This document shows positions 1 through 8,545 of a stretch of DNA of 25,848 bases, piece after piece. A model generated the notes under the pieces. The model saw nothing but the letters and a program-made list of their open reading frames with translations. It was not told the DNA's origin and searched no databases. Origin of the DNA: RGIG8745 sp964554265 (lineage in GTDB: Bacteria; Bacteroidota; Bacteroidia; Bacteroidales; Bacteroidaceae); contig CAZKOB010000036.1 in the NCBI GenBank assembly GCA_964554265.1, positions 1 through 25,848 on the forward strand, given 5' to 3'. Position 1 is the stretch's first letter. The number at the start of each line of letters is the position of its first letter. A program made the translations under genes and the position numbers.

Positions 1-87
1 TATTAATACATAACATCTTTCAAAGATTTCAGCCTCCATTTTGACCTATACGCCGTAATTTATGACAATCAGATAAATGTCAAAGAG

Positions 88-828
88 TCATACTGCGACA
101 AACACATGAGCCTGATTCCGTGCGGAGGAGACGACGAAAGATGCCGGAGTGGAATCATCAATCTTATTCTGCACCATTCCACTACCTTTTCCCATATTCT
201 CCAACTCATCCATCACGCTTTTCTTCGCTTCGCCCAATAAAGGTATAAGCAGCGGAGCACCACACAATATTGCTTTTCCTGTCATGGTAATCCGCAACAT
301 ACGAGTATGCGGATGCTGCGAAACGGCATACCATCTGTCGTCCGTAAGCAAATGACTGCCCCCTGAAAATATAGATGCCACATGCATATCTTCACCAATC
401 CCAAGTATGATACAATCAAATACAGGCCTGTTGTCTCGCATGGGCAACCTCCGCCTTACTTCCGCTTCATACCTTTCCGCCTCCTGCTCCGGCACGTCTT
501 CACCCCATATCCGGTGGATTCTTTCAGAACTTATATCGAGAGGAGCGAACAGCTGTTCATAAGCATGGCGATAGTTGCTGTCCTCACTGTCCGGAGCCAC
601 ACACCGTTCATCCACCCAATAGAAGTGGATTCTCTTCCAGTCTATCCGTCCGGCATATTCATCCGTCCATACTCTAAAAATTTCCTTTGCCGTCTCCCCT
701 CCGGAAAGCGCAAGGTTAAAGGAGGCGCACATGTCTTTTTCCGACATACATTTCATTAAATATGCAGTCAGCGCGTGTATTGCCTCTGCATGATTCGGAT
801 ATTTTCTGAATACCATATACAAATCCAA
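88..828 (-). CDS. pgl: 6-phosphogluconolactonase (DevB/Pgl family)
   Basis: Hydrolyses 6-phosphoglucono-delta-lactone to 6-phosphogluconate in the cytoplasm, the second step of the oxidative pentose phosphate pathway. The 246-residue protein has the usual family length and motifs: LSGG at 41-44 (phosphate binding), VDERCV at 72-77, SNY at 84-86 and GIGEDMHVAS at 143-152. The last corresponds to the family signature GxGxDGHxAS; the histidine is kept but the glycine before it is methionine. The gene is last in a minus-strand operon after gnd and zwf, with a 109-base gap to zwf. That neighbourhood supports Pgl over the related glucosamine-6-phosphate deaminases. No terminator is obvious in the 87 bases downstream, which hold only a short ATCTTT/AAAGAT dyad. 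Confidence 0.93.
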   Translation of the reverse strand: MDLYMVFRKYPNHAEAIHALTAYLMKCMSEKDMCASFNLALSGGETAKEIFRVWTDEYAGRIDWKRIHFYWVDERCVAPDSEDSNYRHAYEQLFAPLDISSERIHRIWGEDVPEQEAERYEAEVRRRLPMRDNRPVFDCIILGIGEDMHVASIFSGGSHLLTDDRWYAVSQHPHTRMLRITMTGKAILCGAPLLIPLLGEAKKSVMDELENMGKGSGMVQNKIDDSTPASFVVSSARNQAHVFVAV

Positions 829-937
829 GATAATAGTAGTGTAGTAATTCGTTTAAATCACACCGGAAAGTTTCCGTTTCATCCACATTGCAAACTTAAA
901 ACGATAATGTATCCCTATCAGCCATTCGGTTCCGACC

Positions 938-2383
938 TTACACATCGCATGAAGCGTATTCAGGAATCCCAACGCTTTTTCTTTCCTCCGGTCCTTCACC
1001 GCCACATTCATACAGGAACAACTCCTCCCCACCCTTCTGCCTCCAATGCTCCACCACAGGGTCGACAAATGCCCAACTCGCTTCCAGTGCATCGCTGCGC
1101 GCATAAAGAGTGGAATCGCCGGACATGGCATCTATGAGCAAGCGTTCATAAGCATCGGGCAGACGCACACCATGAAGCGAATCATACTCAAACCTCATGC
1201 CGACCTGCTTGACAGTAAATCCTTCACCGGGTTCTTTTAGTCCGAACATGAGAGTAATGCTCTCGTCCGGCTGTATGCGTATAAGCAACTTGTTGCACGA
1301 ACTTCCATCGCATTGTCCGGCAAACAAACGGTGTGGAGTCGAACGGAAGTTGACCACCACTTCCGACACCTTCTCCGACATTGCTTTTCCCGTAACGAAA
1401 TAGAAGGGCACGCCACTCCATCTCCAGTTGTCAACAAAAACTTTCATTGCAATATATGTTTCCGTATTCGACAAAGGGTCCACATCCTTCTCCCTGCGGT
1501 AACCGGCATACTGTCCTCTCACCACAAACCTGTCGATCTCATGCGGAGCGTACAGATGAACCGAACGAAGCACTTTCGACACTTCGTCGCGTATGGTTTC
1601 CGAATCGAAAGCAGAAGGCGGTTCCATCGCAACAAATCCCATAAGCTGCATAAGGTGGTTCTGCACCATATCCCTCAACGCTCCGGAACTGTCGTAATAG
1701 CCTCCTCGATTCTCCACACCCACAGTCTCCGTAGCATGTATCTCCACCGAGTCGATGAAATTGCGGTTCCACAAAGGTTCGAATATGCCATTCGAGAAAC
1801 GCAGTGCAAGGATATTCTGCACCGTCTCCTTTCCAAGAAAATGATCGATACGATATATATCTTCCTCCGCAAAGATGCCGAGCAAATGAGTATTCAACCT
1901 CTTCGCCGTGTCAAGGCTCGTGCCAAACGGCTTTTCAATGATAATCCTCCTCCAGCCTCCGTTTCCCGCCACATTCAGCCCAGCCAGCCTTATACATTCC
2001 GATATGCCTTCATACATAAAAGGCGGCATGGCAAGATAAAAGACCACCCTGTCCGGAATCTGCCGGCTGTTTCTCAAACGGTTTATGGCATCCCTCAAGA
2101 GTCCATACTGTTCCGGTATGGCAGCATCCATCGAAAGATAAAACAATCTGTCCAGAAACACCGTATCCGTCTCCTCCCCTCCAAACACCTCATGTATATG
2201 TTCCGCCTGCCGCAGGCGGAAAGCCTTGTCATCATATTCCGTGCGTCCCACACCCAGTATGCAAAAGCGTCCGGGAAGCATGCCACGTATATGCAGTTCA
2301 TAGAGCGAAGGCATGAGCTTGCGCCTCGTAAGGTCGCCTGAAGCCCCGAAGATGACCAGCATCTGATCTGTAACCGGTTTCAT
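938..2383 (-). CDS. zwf: Glucose-6-phosphate 1-dehydrogenase
   Basis: Oxidises glucose 6-phosphate to 6-phosphogluconolactone with NAD(P)+, the entry step of the pentose phosphate pathway. The N-terminal Rossmann motif GASGDLTRRKL lies at residues 13-23. EKPFG is at 150-154, and the active-site signature IDHFLGKETVQN at 179-190 includes the catalytic histidine and the substrate lysine. DMVQNHLMQL at 238-247 is also typical of the family. At 481 residues it is close to the usual length of about 490, and the C-terminus diverges from the common form. It sits 43 bases downstream of gnd and upstream of pgl on the same strand, so co-transcription is likely. A large open frame on the plus strand across 1313-2341 is only its antisense shadow. 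Confidence 0.96.
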   Translation of the reverse strand: MKPVTDQMLVIFGASGDLTRRKLMPSLYELHIRGMLPGRFCILGVGRTEYDDKAFRLRQAEHIHEVFGGEETDTVFLDRLFYLSMDAAIPEQYGLLRDAINRLRNSRQIPDRVVFYLAMPPFMYEGISECIRLAGLNVAGNGGWRRIIIEKPFGTSLDTAKRLNTHLLGIFAEEDIYRIDHFLGKETVQNILALRFSNGIFEPLWNRNFIDSVEIHATETVGVENRGGYYDSSGALRDMVQNHLMQLMGFVAMEPPSAFDSETIRDEVSKVLRSVHLYAPHEIDRFVVRGQYAGYRREKDVDPLSNTETYIAMKVFVDNWRWSGVPFYFVTGKAMSEKVSEVVVNFRSTPHRLFAGQCDGSSCNKLLIRIQPDESITLMFGLKEPGEGFTVKQVGMRFEYDSLHGVRLPDAYERLLIDAMSGDSTLYARSDALEASWAFVDPVVEHWRQKGGEELFLYECGGEGPEERKSVGIPEYASCDV

Positions 2384-2426
2384 AATCTATAATCCTGTTA
2401 GAAAGTGTTCAAAAAATATCCATGCC

Positions 2427-3845
2427 TCACTCATTCCAAAGCGTATGAAACCATCTTCCACGTTCGCAGTCGGTTCTCTCATACTTATGTGCACCGAAAT
2501 AATCACGCTGGGCCTGTATGAGATTGGCAGACGAACGGAGCACACGAAAACCGTCGAAATAACTCAGTGCCGAACTCATTGCCGGAAGTGGCATTCCTGC
2601 AAGCGCCCCATACGAAACCATCCTGCGCCATGCACCGACCAGCCCCATCAGTTCCGATGAGAAAAAACGGTCAAGCAGAATATTCTCCAGAGAAGGCATC
2701 CTGTCATATGCCTCCGCCACGTTTTTCAGAAAGGCAGAACGTATGATGCAACCATTCTGCCATATCCGTGCCACAGCAGACAAATCAACCTTCCACCCAT
2801 ATTTCCGTGAAGCCTTCTGTATGAGAGAGAATCCCTGAGAATAGGAAATGATTTTCGAAGCATACAGTGCCTTGCGTATATCCTCAATGTCGGGGCAACG
2901 AACATCATACACCACAGTCTTCCGATAGATGCTGTCAGCCTCCATACGATTGTCGCGGAGCGAGGACAATATACGCGCATAGACCGCCTCTGCCATCAGC
3001 GTGGCAGGTTCATCCTCATCGACCGCAGCCACAACACACCCTTTGCCCGTCCCCTTTTGGGATGCCACACCCAGAATATTGTCGACAAGCCAAGTTCCGT
3101 CAACGTCACGATGCCGGAGAATATCGGAAGTAATCTTAACCAGAAAACTGTCAAGCTCGCCGATATTCCATTCACTGAACACATCTGACATTGCATCATT
3201 GTCAAGCCTGCAACCATACTTCAGCAATGTATACGCTTCGGCTATCAATTGCATGTCTCCATATTCAATGCCATTGTGCACCATCTTGACAAAATGTCCG
3301 GCTCCGCCTCCTCCCATCCACGCACAGCACGGAGTACCGTCGTCAAGCCGGGCGGCAATGCTCTGTAGTACACCACCGGCAATGCGCCACGCTTCAGACG
3401 AACCGCCCGGCATGACAGAAGGCCCCCGGAGCGCACCGTCTTCGCCTCCGGATATTCCACACCCTATGTAATATACACCCAGTTCTTCCACCGCAGACTC
3501 CCTACGCTGCGTATCCTTGAAATCGGAATTGCCACCGTCAATCATCACATCACCGGAAGAAAGATGCGGAAGCGTCTGCCCAATCATCTCATCCACGGCA
3601 TCCCCGGCCGTAACCATGAACATCACAATGCGCGGTTTTCGCAATGTCGCTACAAGTTCCGCCACAGAATGAGTTGCCACAAACTTTCTGCCGGTTCCAA
3701 ACTCCAACATGAATTTGTCCGTCATATCCTCTCTTTCCGGAACAGAACGGTTATAAACCGCCACGGTCAGTCCACGGTTCTCCATATTGCGGGCAAGGCT
3801 ACTTCCCATAACCCCAAGCCCTATAATACCAATATCTGCTGTCAT
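2427..3845 (-). CDS. gnd: 6-phosphogluconate dehydrogenase, decarboxylating
   Basis: Converts 6-phosphogluconate to ribulose 5-phosphate and CO2 with NADP+. The dinucleotide-binding motif GLGVMG is at residues 9-14. The catalytic region has GISGGEDGALRGPSVMPGG at 130-148 and GAGHFVKMVHNGIEY from about 181, which supplies the catalytic lysine (187), asparagine (191) and glutamate (194). The C-terminal part keeps the family block ANLIQAQRDYFGAHKYERTD. The usual KGTGKW block reads KGTGKG here. At 472 residues it is slightly shorter than many homologues because the tail stops after FHTLWNE. It is the first gene of the gnd-zwf-pgl operon and diverges from mutS2. Confidence 0.96.
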   Translation of the reverse strand: MTADIGIIGLGVMGSSLARNMENRGLTVAVYNRSVPEREDMTDKFMLEFGTGRKFVATHSVAELVATLRKPRIVMFMVTAGDAVDEMIGQTLPHLSSGDVMIDGGNSDFKDTQRRESAVEELGVYYIGCGISGGEDGALRGPSVMPGGSSEAWRIAGGVLQSIAARLDDGTPCCAWMGGGGAGHFVKMVHNGIEYGDMQLIAEAYTLLKYGCRLDNDAMSDVFSEWNIGELDSFLVKITSDILRHRDVDGTWLVDNILGVASQKGTGKGCVVAAVDEDEPATLMAEAVYARILSSLRDNRMEADSIYRKTVVYDVRCPDIEDIRKALYASKIISYSQGFSLIQKASRKYGWKVDLSAVARIWQNGCIIRSAFLKNVAEAYDRMPSLENILLDRFFSSELMGLVGAWRRMVSYGALAGMPLPAMSSALSYFDGFRVLRSSANLIQAQRDYFGAHKYERTDCERGRWFHTLWNE

Positions 3846-4202
3846 AAGCTTATCTCCAATTTTTATCGTTTTTTTGACAGTCTAACACAAATGCCACACT
3901 CTTTGTTTGCGCAGATAACGGCAAAGCTGTAAATTTGCAGTAAATATGGAAGGAATTATTCTACCGGGAAACCATTGTCACTGCCACGACACCCGAAAAA
4001 AGAGACAATGCCCATAAAATCTCCGCTCCTGTATTTTCCGGACATAAACATATCACAAGAAATGAGAACTCTCTGCCCCAACCGATACAGAACCGCAAAC
4101 ATAGAGACTTTCATAAGAGCATACCATAATTATATATGACGGGGAACCGTTCCCGTGAAAACGTCTTCACAGAAACAGGTTTATCTTCAAAATTCACATT
4201 AT
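3846..4202. other. Divergent intergenic region, gnd / mutS2
   Basis: This 357-base region separates the divergent gnd and mutS2 starts. On the plus strand it has a good Bacteroidetes-type promoter at 3906-3937. I saw no convincing matching promoter on the minus strand for gnd; CAGCTTTG on the minus strand near 3920 is the nearest -7-like sequence. A small dyad ACGGGGAAC/GTTCCCGT lies near 4139-4156. No gene is supported here. The in-frame GTG at 4155 is less likely than the ATG at 4203 as the mutS2 start. Confidence 0.6.
3906..3937 (+). promoter_or_regulatory. Predicted Bacteroidetes promoter for mutS2
   Basis: TTTG at 3906-3909 and TAAATTTG at 3930-3937 are separated by 20 bases, matching the Bacteroidetes pattern of a TTTG -33 box and a TAnnTTTG -7 box. 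It would give a leader of roughly 260 bases before the mutS2 ATG at 4203, which is long, so a second promoter nearer the gene is possible. Confidence 0.5.
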
Positions 4203-6776
4203 ATGATTTATCCTAACAACTACGAAGAAAAGATTGGATTTACAAACATACGGAAAATCCTTGCGGAAAAATGCCTTTGCACGCTCGGTCAAGAGCGTGT
4301 AGAGCAAATGAGCTTCTCCATACAATATGCTGTGATAAAAAGACAAGTGAGACAGACGATGGAGTTTGTACGCATATTGCAAGAAGAAGATTTTCCTGAC
4401 CAGAACTTCTTTGATGTCAGACAATCGCTGAAACGCATACGCATAGAAAACACTTTTTTTGAAGTCAAGGAACTGTTCGACCTGCAACGCTCGCTCGACA
4501 CAATATGCCGCATTGTGGCATTCCTGAAGAAATCAGGCAATCCGGCCCAAACAGCAGAAGAGACGCAGGGAAAAGAGGAGGAGGAAGAATGCCAGAAAGG
4601 AGAATCCGGCCCAACAGCCTATCCCACACTCAGCGAACTGTCGGCCGATGTCAGGACATTTCCCCAACTTGTGAAACGCATAGACCAAATTCTTGATAAA
4701 TTCGGGAATGTCAAAGATACGGCATCTCCCGAGCTGATGCGCATACGCAGAGAACTCGCTTCTACGGCACAAGGCATATCACGTTCGCTGAACAGTATTC
4801 TGAAAAGCGCGAAGAGTGACGGTCTCATAGACAAAGACCTTGCACCGACCATGCGCGACGGACGTCTCGTCATTCCTGTAGCTCCGGCCATGAAACGCAA
4901 GATACACGGAATCGTACATGACGAATCGGATTCGGGAAGGACAGTATTCATAGAGCCGACCGAAGTGGTAGAGGCCAACAACAAGATACGTGAACTGGAA
5001 TCGGAAGAACGCCGGGAAATCATCAGAATACTCACGGAATTTACAACAATAGTACGTCCTGACGTGAAAGACATCATGCAAAGCTATGAATTTCTTGCCG
5101 ACATCGACTTCATACGCGCCAAAGCCAAATTCGCCATCAGCACCGGTTCCATCGAACCGGTCATCGAGGAGAAACAGATACTCGACTGGAGCATGGCTGT
5201 ACATCCGCTCCTGCAGATGTCACTCGCACACCATGGGCGTAAAGTCGTTCCGCTCGACCTGCTGCTCAACCGCAAACAGCGCATACTCCTCATATCAGGA
5301 CCGAACGCAGGAGGAAAATCAGTGTGCCTGAAGACAGTGGGTCTGCTGCAATACATGCTCCAATGCGGCCTGCCCGTCCCTATGGCAGAAAGCAGTATAG
5401 CCGGCATCTTCCAAAGCATCTTCATCGACATCGGCGACGAACAGAGCCTTGAGAATGACTTGTCCACCTATTCGTCGCACCTGCTGAACATGAAGAACAT
5501 GATGCGTCACTGCAACGGTGCAAGTCTCGTACTGATAGACGAGTTCGGTTCGGGAACAGAACCGCAGATAGGCGGTGCTATGGCCGAAGCCGTATTGAAA
5601 CGCTTCAACAACAAGCACGCATACGGTGTGATAACCACCCACTATCAGAACCTCAAGCATTATGCACAAGACACAGAAGGCATCGTCAACGGTGCAATGC
5701 TCTACGACCGCCAGCAGATGCAACCGCTGTTCCAATTGCGCATAGGCAATCCCGGCAGTTCTTTTGCCATAGAAATTGCAAGAAAAACAGGTATACCGGA
5801 CGATGTCATCGCTGATGCGTCCGCCATTGTGGGGCAAGACTATATCAATGCCGATAAATATCTGCAAGACATCGTGCGCGACAAGCGTTACTGGGAAAAC
5901 AAGCGACAGACAATCCATCAGCACGAGAAGCAGATGGAACAGACCATCGCACGTTATGAAGAGGAAATAAAGAAGCTGCATGAGGAGCGCAAGCAAATCA
6001 TAGCCAAAGCAAAGGAAGAGGCAATGGAACTGCTGAAAAACTCGAACGCACAGATAGAACAAACCATCAAAGCCATCAAAGAGGCACAAGCCGAGAAGGA
6101 ACGTACAAGAGAAATCCGTCAGGAACTCGCCGATTTCAAACAAAATGTACGCGAAATCAATCCGGAGGAGATGGAGGAGCACATACGCAGACAGATGGAG
6201 AAGCTGAAGGCAAGGCAGAAGAGAAAGCAGGACAAGAAACAGAATCCAAAAGAAGACAGCAAGAAAACAGTGGGAGCAGAAGTGTCTCTAATGACGCAGA
6301 ACAAGAAGGACACCCTCCTTGCTATCGGCGACTATGTGCGCATCAAAGGACAGACCACAGTGGGAAGAATAACCAAAATAAGTGGAGGTGAAGCACAAGT
6401 AACATTCGGAATGATTCAGACCAATATAAAGATGAATCGTCTTGAAACAGCCACCGAACCGAAAAAGGAAACACGTGCAACCACCTTCGTCAGTCTGAAG
6501 ACACAAGACGACATACGCGAAACGACCCTCAATTTCAAGCAAGACATAGATGTGCGAGGAATGCGAGGCGATGAGGCTGTGCAAGCCGTGACATACTTTA
6601 TTGACGATGCACTTGTAGCAGGTGTATCACGCGTGCGTATCCTTCACGGTACGGGTTCCGGCATACTGCGCACCCTCATACGTCAGTACCTGCACACCAT
6701 ACCTGCTGTAGCAGACTGCCATGACGAGCATGTACAGTTCGGTGGAGCCGGAATAACAGTTGTCGACCTGATATAA
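4203..6776 (+). CDS. mutS2: Endonuclease MutS2 (MutS-like ATPase with Smr domain)
   Basis: A DNA-binding ATPase that acts on branched recombination intermediates and, in several bacteria, rescues collided ribosomes. It is not a mismatch-repair MutS. Numbered from the ATG at 4203 (857 residues), Walker A GPNAGGKS is at 366-373 and Walker B LIDEFGSG starts at 444. A long charged coiled coil follows at about 550-690. The C-terminal Smr nuclease domain covers about 780-857 with LHGTGSG at 814-820. The open frame extends upstream to a GTG at 4155, but the sequence from MIYPNNYEEKIGF onward matches the usual family N-terminus, so I use 4203. An acidic low-complexity stretch near residues 112-138, absent from the family core, is flanked by a near-identical 16-17-base direct repeat. 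Confidence 0.95.
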   Translation: MIYPNNYEEKIGFTNIRKILAEKCLCTLGQERVEQMSFSIQYAVIKRQVRQTMEFVRILQEEDFPDQNFFDVRQSLKRIRIENTFFEVKELFDLQRSLDTICRIVAFLKKSGNPAQTAEETQGKEEEEECQKGESGPTAYPTLSELSADVRTFPQLVKRIDQILDKFGNVKDTASPELMRIRRELASTAQGISRSLNSILKSAKSDGLIDKDLAPTMRDGRLVIPVAPAMKRKIHGIVHDESDSGRTVFIEPTEVVEANNKIRELESEERREIIRILTEFTTIVRPDVKDIMQSYEFLADIDFIRAKAKFAISTGSIEPVIEEKQILDWSMAVHPLLQMSLAHHGRKVVPLDLLLNRKQRILLISGPNAGGKSVCLKTVGLLQYMLQCGLPVPMAESSIAGIFQSIFIDIGDEQSLENDLSTYSSHLLNMKNMMRHCNGASLVLIDEFGSGTEPQIGGAMAEAVLKRFNNKHAYGVITTHYQNLKHYAQDTEGIVNGAMLYDRQQMQPLFQLRIGNPGSSFAIEIARKTGIPDDVIADASAIVGQDYINADKYLQDIVRDKRYWENKRQTIHQHEKQMEQTIARYEEEIKKLHEERKQIIAKAKEEAMELLKNSNAQIEQTIKAIKEAQAEKERTREIRQELADFKQNVREINPEEMEEHIRRQMEKLKARQKRKQDKKQNPKEDSKKTVGAEVSLMTQNKKDTLLAIGDYVRIKGQTTVGRITKISGGEAQVTFGMIQTNIKMNRLETATEPKKETRATTFVSLKTQDDIRETTLNFKQDIDVRGMRGDEAVQAVTYFIDDALVAGVSRVRILHGTGSGILRTLIRQYLHTIPAVADCHDEHVQFGGAGITVVDLI

Positions 6777-6933
6777 AGCGAAACAGCACTCCTAAAATTC
6801 GGGATGCAATTCTGCAATATAAAAAAGACATATTCCCAAGACCACCCTAATCCTCCGTCATTGAACATCCGTTGCGAAAAAAATTGACAAAAGTTGAAGA
6901 AAGAACGTGACAAACAATGTGGCTGAAATTCTC

Positions 6934-6941
6934 TACTTTTG
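6934..6941 (+). promoter_or_regulatory. Possible -7 box for the PAP2-barrel gene
   Basis: TACTTTTG fits TAnnTTTG and lies 28 bases before the chosen ATG at 6970. No clear TTTG box stands 19-21 bases upstream, so this is weak. If it is real, the GTG at 6907 lies upstream of the transcript, which supports the ATG start. Confidence 0.35.
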
Positions 6942-6969
6942 CCCATCCGATTATAATAAATTCAATTTG

Positions 6970-8370
6970 ATGAGATACATACACCTTATAACATATATGT
7001 GCATATCCGTATATATTCATGCTCAAGGCATGAACAACACCGATAATGGCAGAGACACCCTGAATACCTCCCCCAATATAGTATTCCAGCCGGTAGACTC
7101 TACATATCTCAAAGAAGTGGAACTGCTCATGATTCAGAAAAGTAAAGAAAAGGAAGCAGCCAAAGCTGTAGATGAGTATGAGAAAAGAATGCTTCAGGAA
7201 GAAATGGAATTCCATTTCAAGGAAACACAGCCCCTACTGAGAGGCGTCATACTTTCGGTGGCAGATAACAAATTCAATAAGCGCGACGGACTTTTCATAC
7301 GTACCCATCACGATAAGGCAGACTACGGTGTGGCACTCACTCCTCTCGCAGCCAATTGGATTCTGAAGGTAGCCGGTGTGGAGAGCAGGAGCACGACACA
7401 ACGGATGCTTATGGCAAACGCTATGGCACTGGCACTGTCATCAGGTATAAGCAGCGGTCTGAAGGCATCGGTAAAGGAAACACGTCCAGACGGAACAGAT
7501 CAGCATAGCATGCCGTCGGGACACACGTCGCTGGCATTTGCCGGCGCCACGATTCTGCACAGGGAATACGGGCATCACAGCCCCTGGGTCAGCATAGGCG
7601 GATATACGGCAGCGACAGCAACCCAACTCCTTCGTCTAAGAAACAACCGCCACTGGATAAACGACACTTTCGTAGGTGCTGGAATAGGTATTGTGTCAAC
7701 TAATGTGGCCTACTTCATAACAGATGCCATTCTTGGCGAACAAGGAATCCACCGTCCCAGACTGACAAAGGAGGACATGATGAGAGTGATGAGATATAAC
7801 GCAAAGCCTTCCTCGTTCAGTCTTATTTCCGGAGCCGAAATAGGCAAAAGATATGTTTCGCCAACGTGCTATGAACAGCATGCCGGATTTGTCGGCAATG
7901 TCAATGTCAGCATGAGTTCCACTTTCTATGCAGGACTTGAAGGGTCATGGTTTCTGAACAGCACTCTGGCTGTGGAAGCAATGGCACGCATCTCAAACAG
8001 CAAGGCCAAAGCATCATTTACAAGCCTTACGGAAGACACCCCTTCCGTATACGGCTGCAACATCAATATATGCCATCTGGACCTATCGCTGAAATATTCA
8101 ATACCCCTCACGCTTGCCACACGCTTCTCGGTCAGAGTATTTGCAGGCAACAGATTCACCGAAAAGGCAGATATGCTTGATACAGAAACCGCTGAGCTAT
8201 TTATCCGTATCCCAAAAGACAACAGCTTTGAACTTGGCGGAGGTTTTGCTTTCGACTATCTGAGCACGAAAAAATATGCAGCAGGATTCAGTTTCGATTA
8301 TGTGCACACGTGCTCTCCTCTGATGCCCAACCGCTGCTATGCAAGTTCTGTGTGGAAGATTATTTTGTAA
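6970..8370 (+). CDS. PAP2-family phosphatase with C-terminal beta-barrel-like domain
   Basis: Likely a lipid or acid phosphatase exported to the envelope. From the ATG at 6970 (466 residues) it begins with a signal peptide of about 19 residues (MRYIHLITYMCISVYIHAQ). The PAP2 signature is complete: K165-x6-R172-P173, PSGH at 182-185, and R222-x5-H228-x3-D232, with leucine where the usual serine of the third motif stands. Residues from about 282 to the end look like alternating beta strands (for example VNVSMSSTFYAGLEGSWF), with glycine-rich turns and a final KIIL. That pattern suggests an outer-membrane barrel. The PAP2 part lacks the many membrane helices of the typical inner-membrane phosphatases, so it may sit in the periplasm tethered to the barrel. 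Substrate is unknown; lipid A or phosphatidylglycerol phosphate are guesses. An open frame runs upstream to a GTG at 6907. Confidence 0.85.
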   Translation: MRYIHLITYMCISVYIHAQGMNNTDNGRDTLNTSPNIVFQPVDSTYLKEVELLMIQKSKEKEAAKAVDEYEKRMLQEEMEFHFKETQPLLRGVILSVADNKFNKRDGLFIRTHHDKADYGVALTPLAANWILKVAGVESRSTTQRMLMANAMALALSSGISSGLKASVKETRPDGTDQHSMPSGHTSLAFAGATILHREYGHHSPWVSIGGYTAATATQLLRLRNNRHWINDTFVGAGIGIVSTNVAYFITDAILGEQGIHRPRLTKEDMMRVMRYNAKPSSFSLISGAEIGKRYVSPTCYEQHAGFVGNVNVSMSSTFYAGLEGSWFLNSTLAVEAMARISNSKAKASFTSLTEDTPSVYGCNINICHLDLSLKYSIPLTLATRFSVRVFAGNRFTEKADMLDTETAELFIRIPKDNSFELGGGFAFDYLSTKKYAAGFSFDYVHTCSPLMPNRCYASSVWKIIL

Positions 8371-8412
8371 AGAAAGACAAGCCGTATGTAGGTTTTTGTC
8401 ATAAGTATTTAT

Positions 8413-8432
8413 TAACTTTGCACACACAAAGT
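8413..8432 (+). promoter_or_regulatory. Predicted -7 box and flanking dyad before lysS
   Basis: TAACTTTG at 8413-8420 matches the Bacteroidetes -7 consensus. ACTTTG is followed after CACACA by its inverted copy CAAAGT at 8427-8432. The leader to the lysS ATG is about 125 bases and holds a small hairpin, GAAGCG/CGCTTC, at about 8461-8481. No well-placed -33 box was found. Confidence 0.5.
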
Positions 8433-8545
8433 ATAGATTTTCCACTGAAAATCAGATGATGAAGCGTATACAAGCCGCTTCTCCGTGCTTTTCTTTATGC
8501 AGTGTGCATTGATTTTAGATTAATAAATTAAGAATATATACATAT

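Noticed and set aside
1313..2341. 342-codon open frame on the plus strand
   Set aside because: It is antisense to zwf, which has complete family motifs; the frame is His/Arg-rich with no recognisable domain, a usual shadow of a coding strand.
4155..4202. Upstream GTG start for mutS2
   Set aside because: The extra 16 residues (KTSSQKQVYLQNSHY) do not resemble the family N-terminus, whereas MIYPNNYEEKIGF from 4203 does.
5319..6182. 287-codon open frame on the minus strand
   Set aside because: Antisense to the MutS2 ATPase and coiled-coil region; its Leu/Phe-rich content mirrors the Lys/Glu codons on the other strand.
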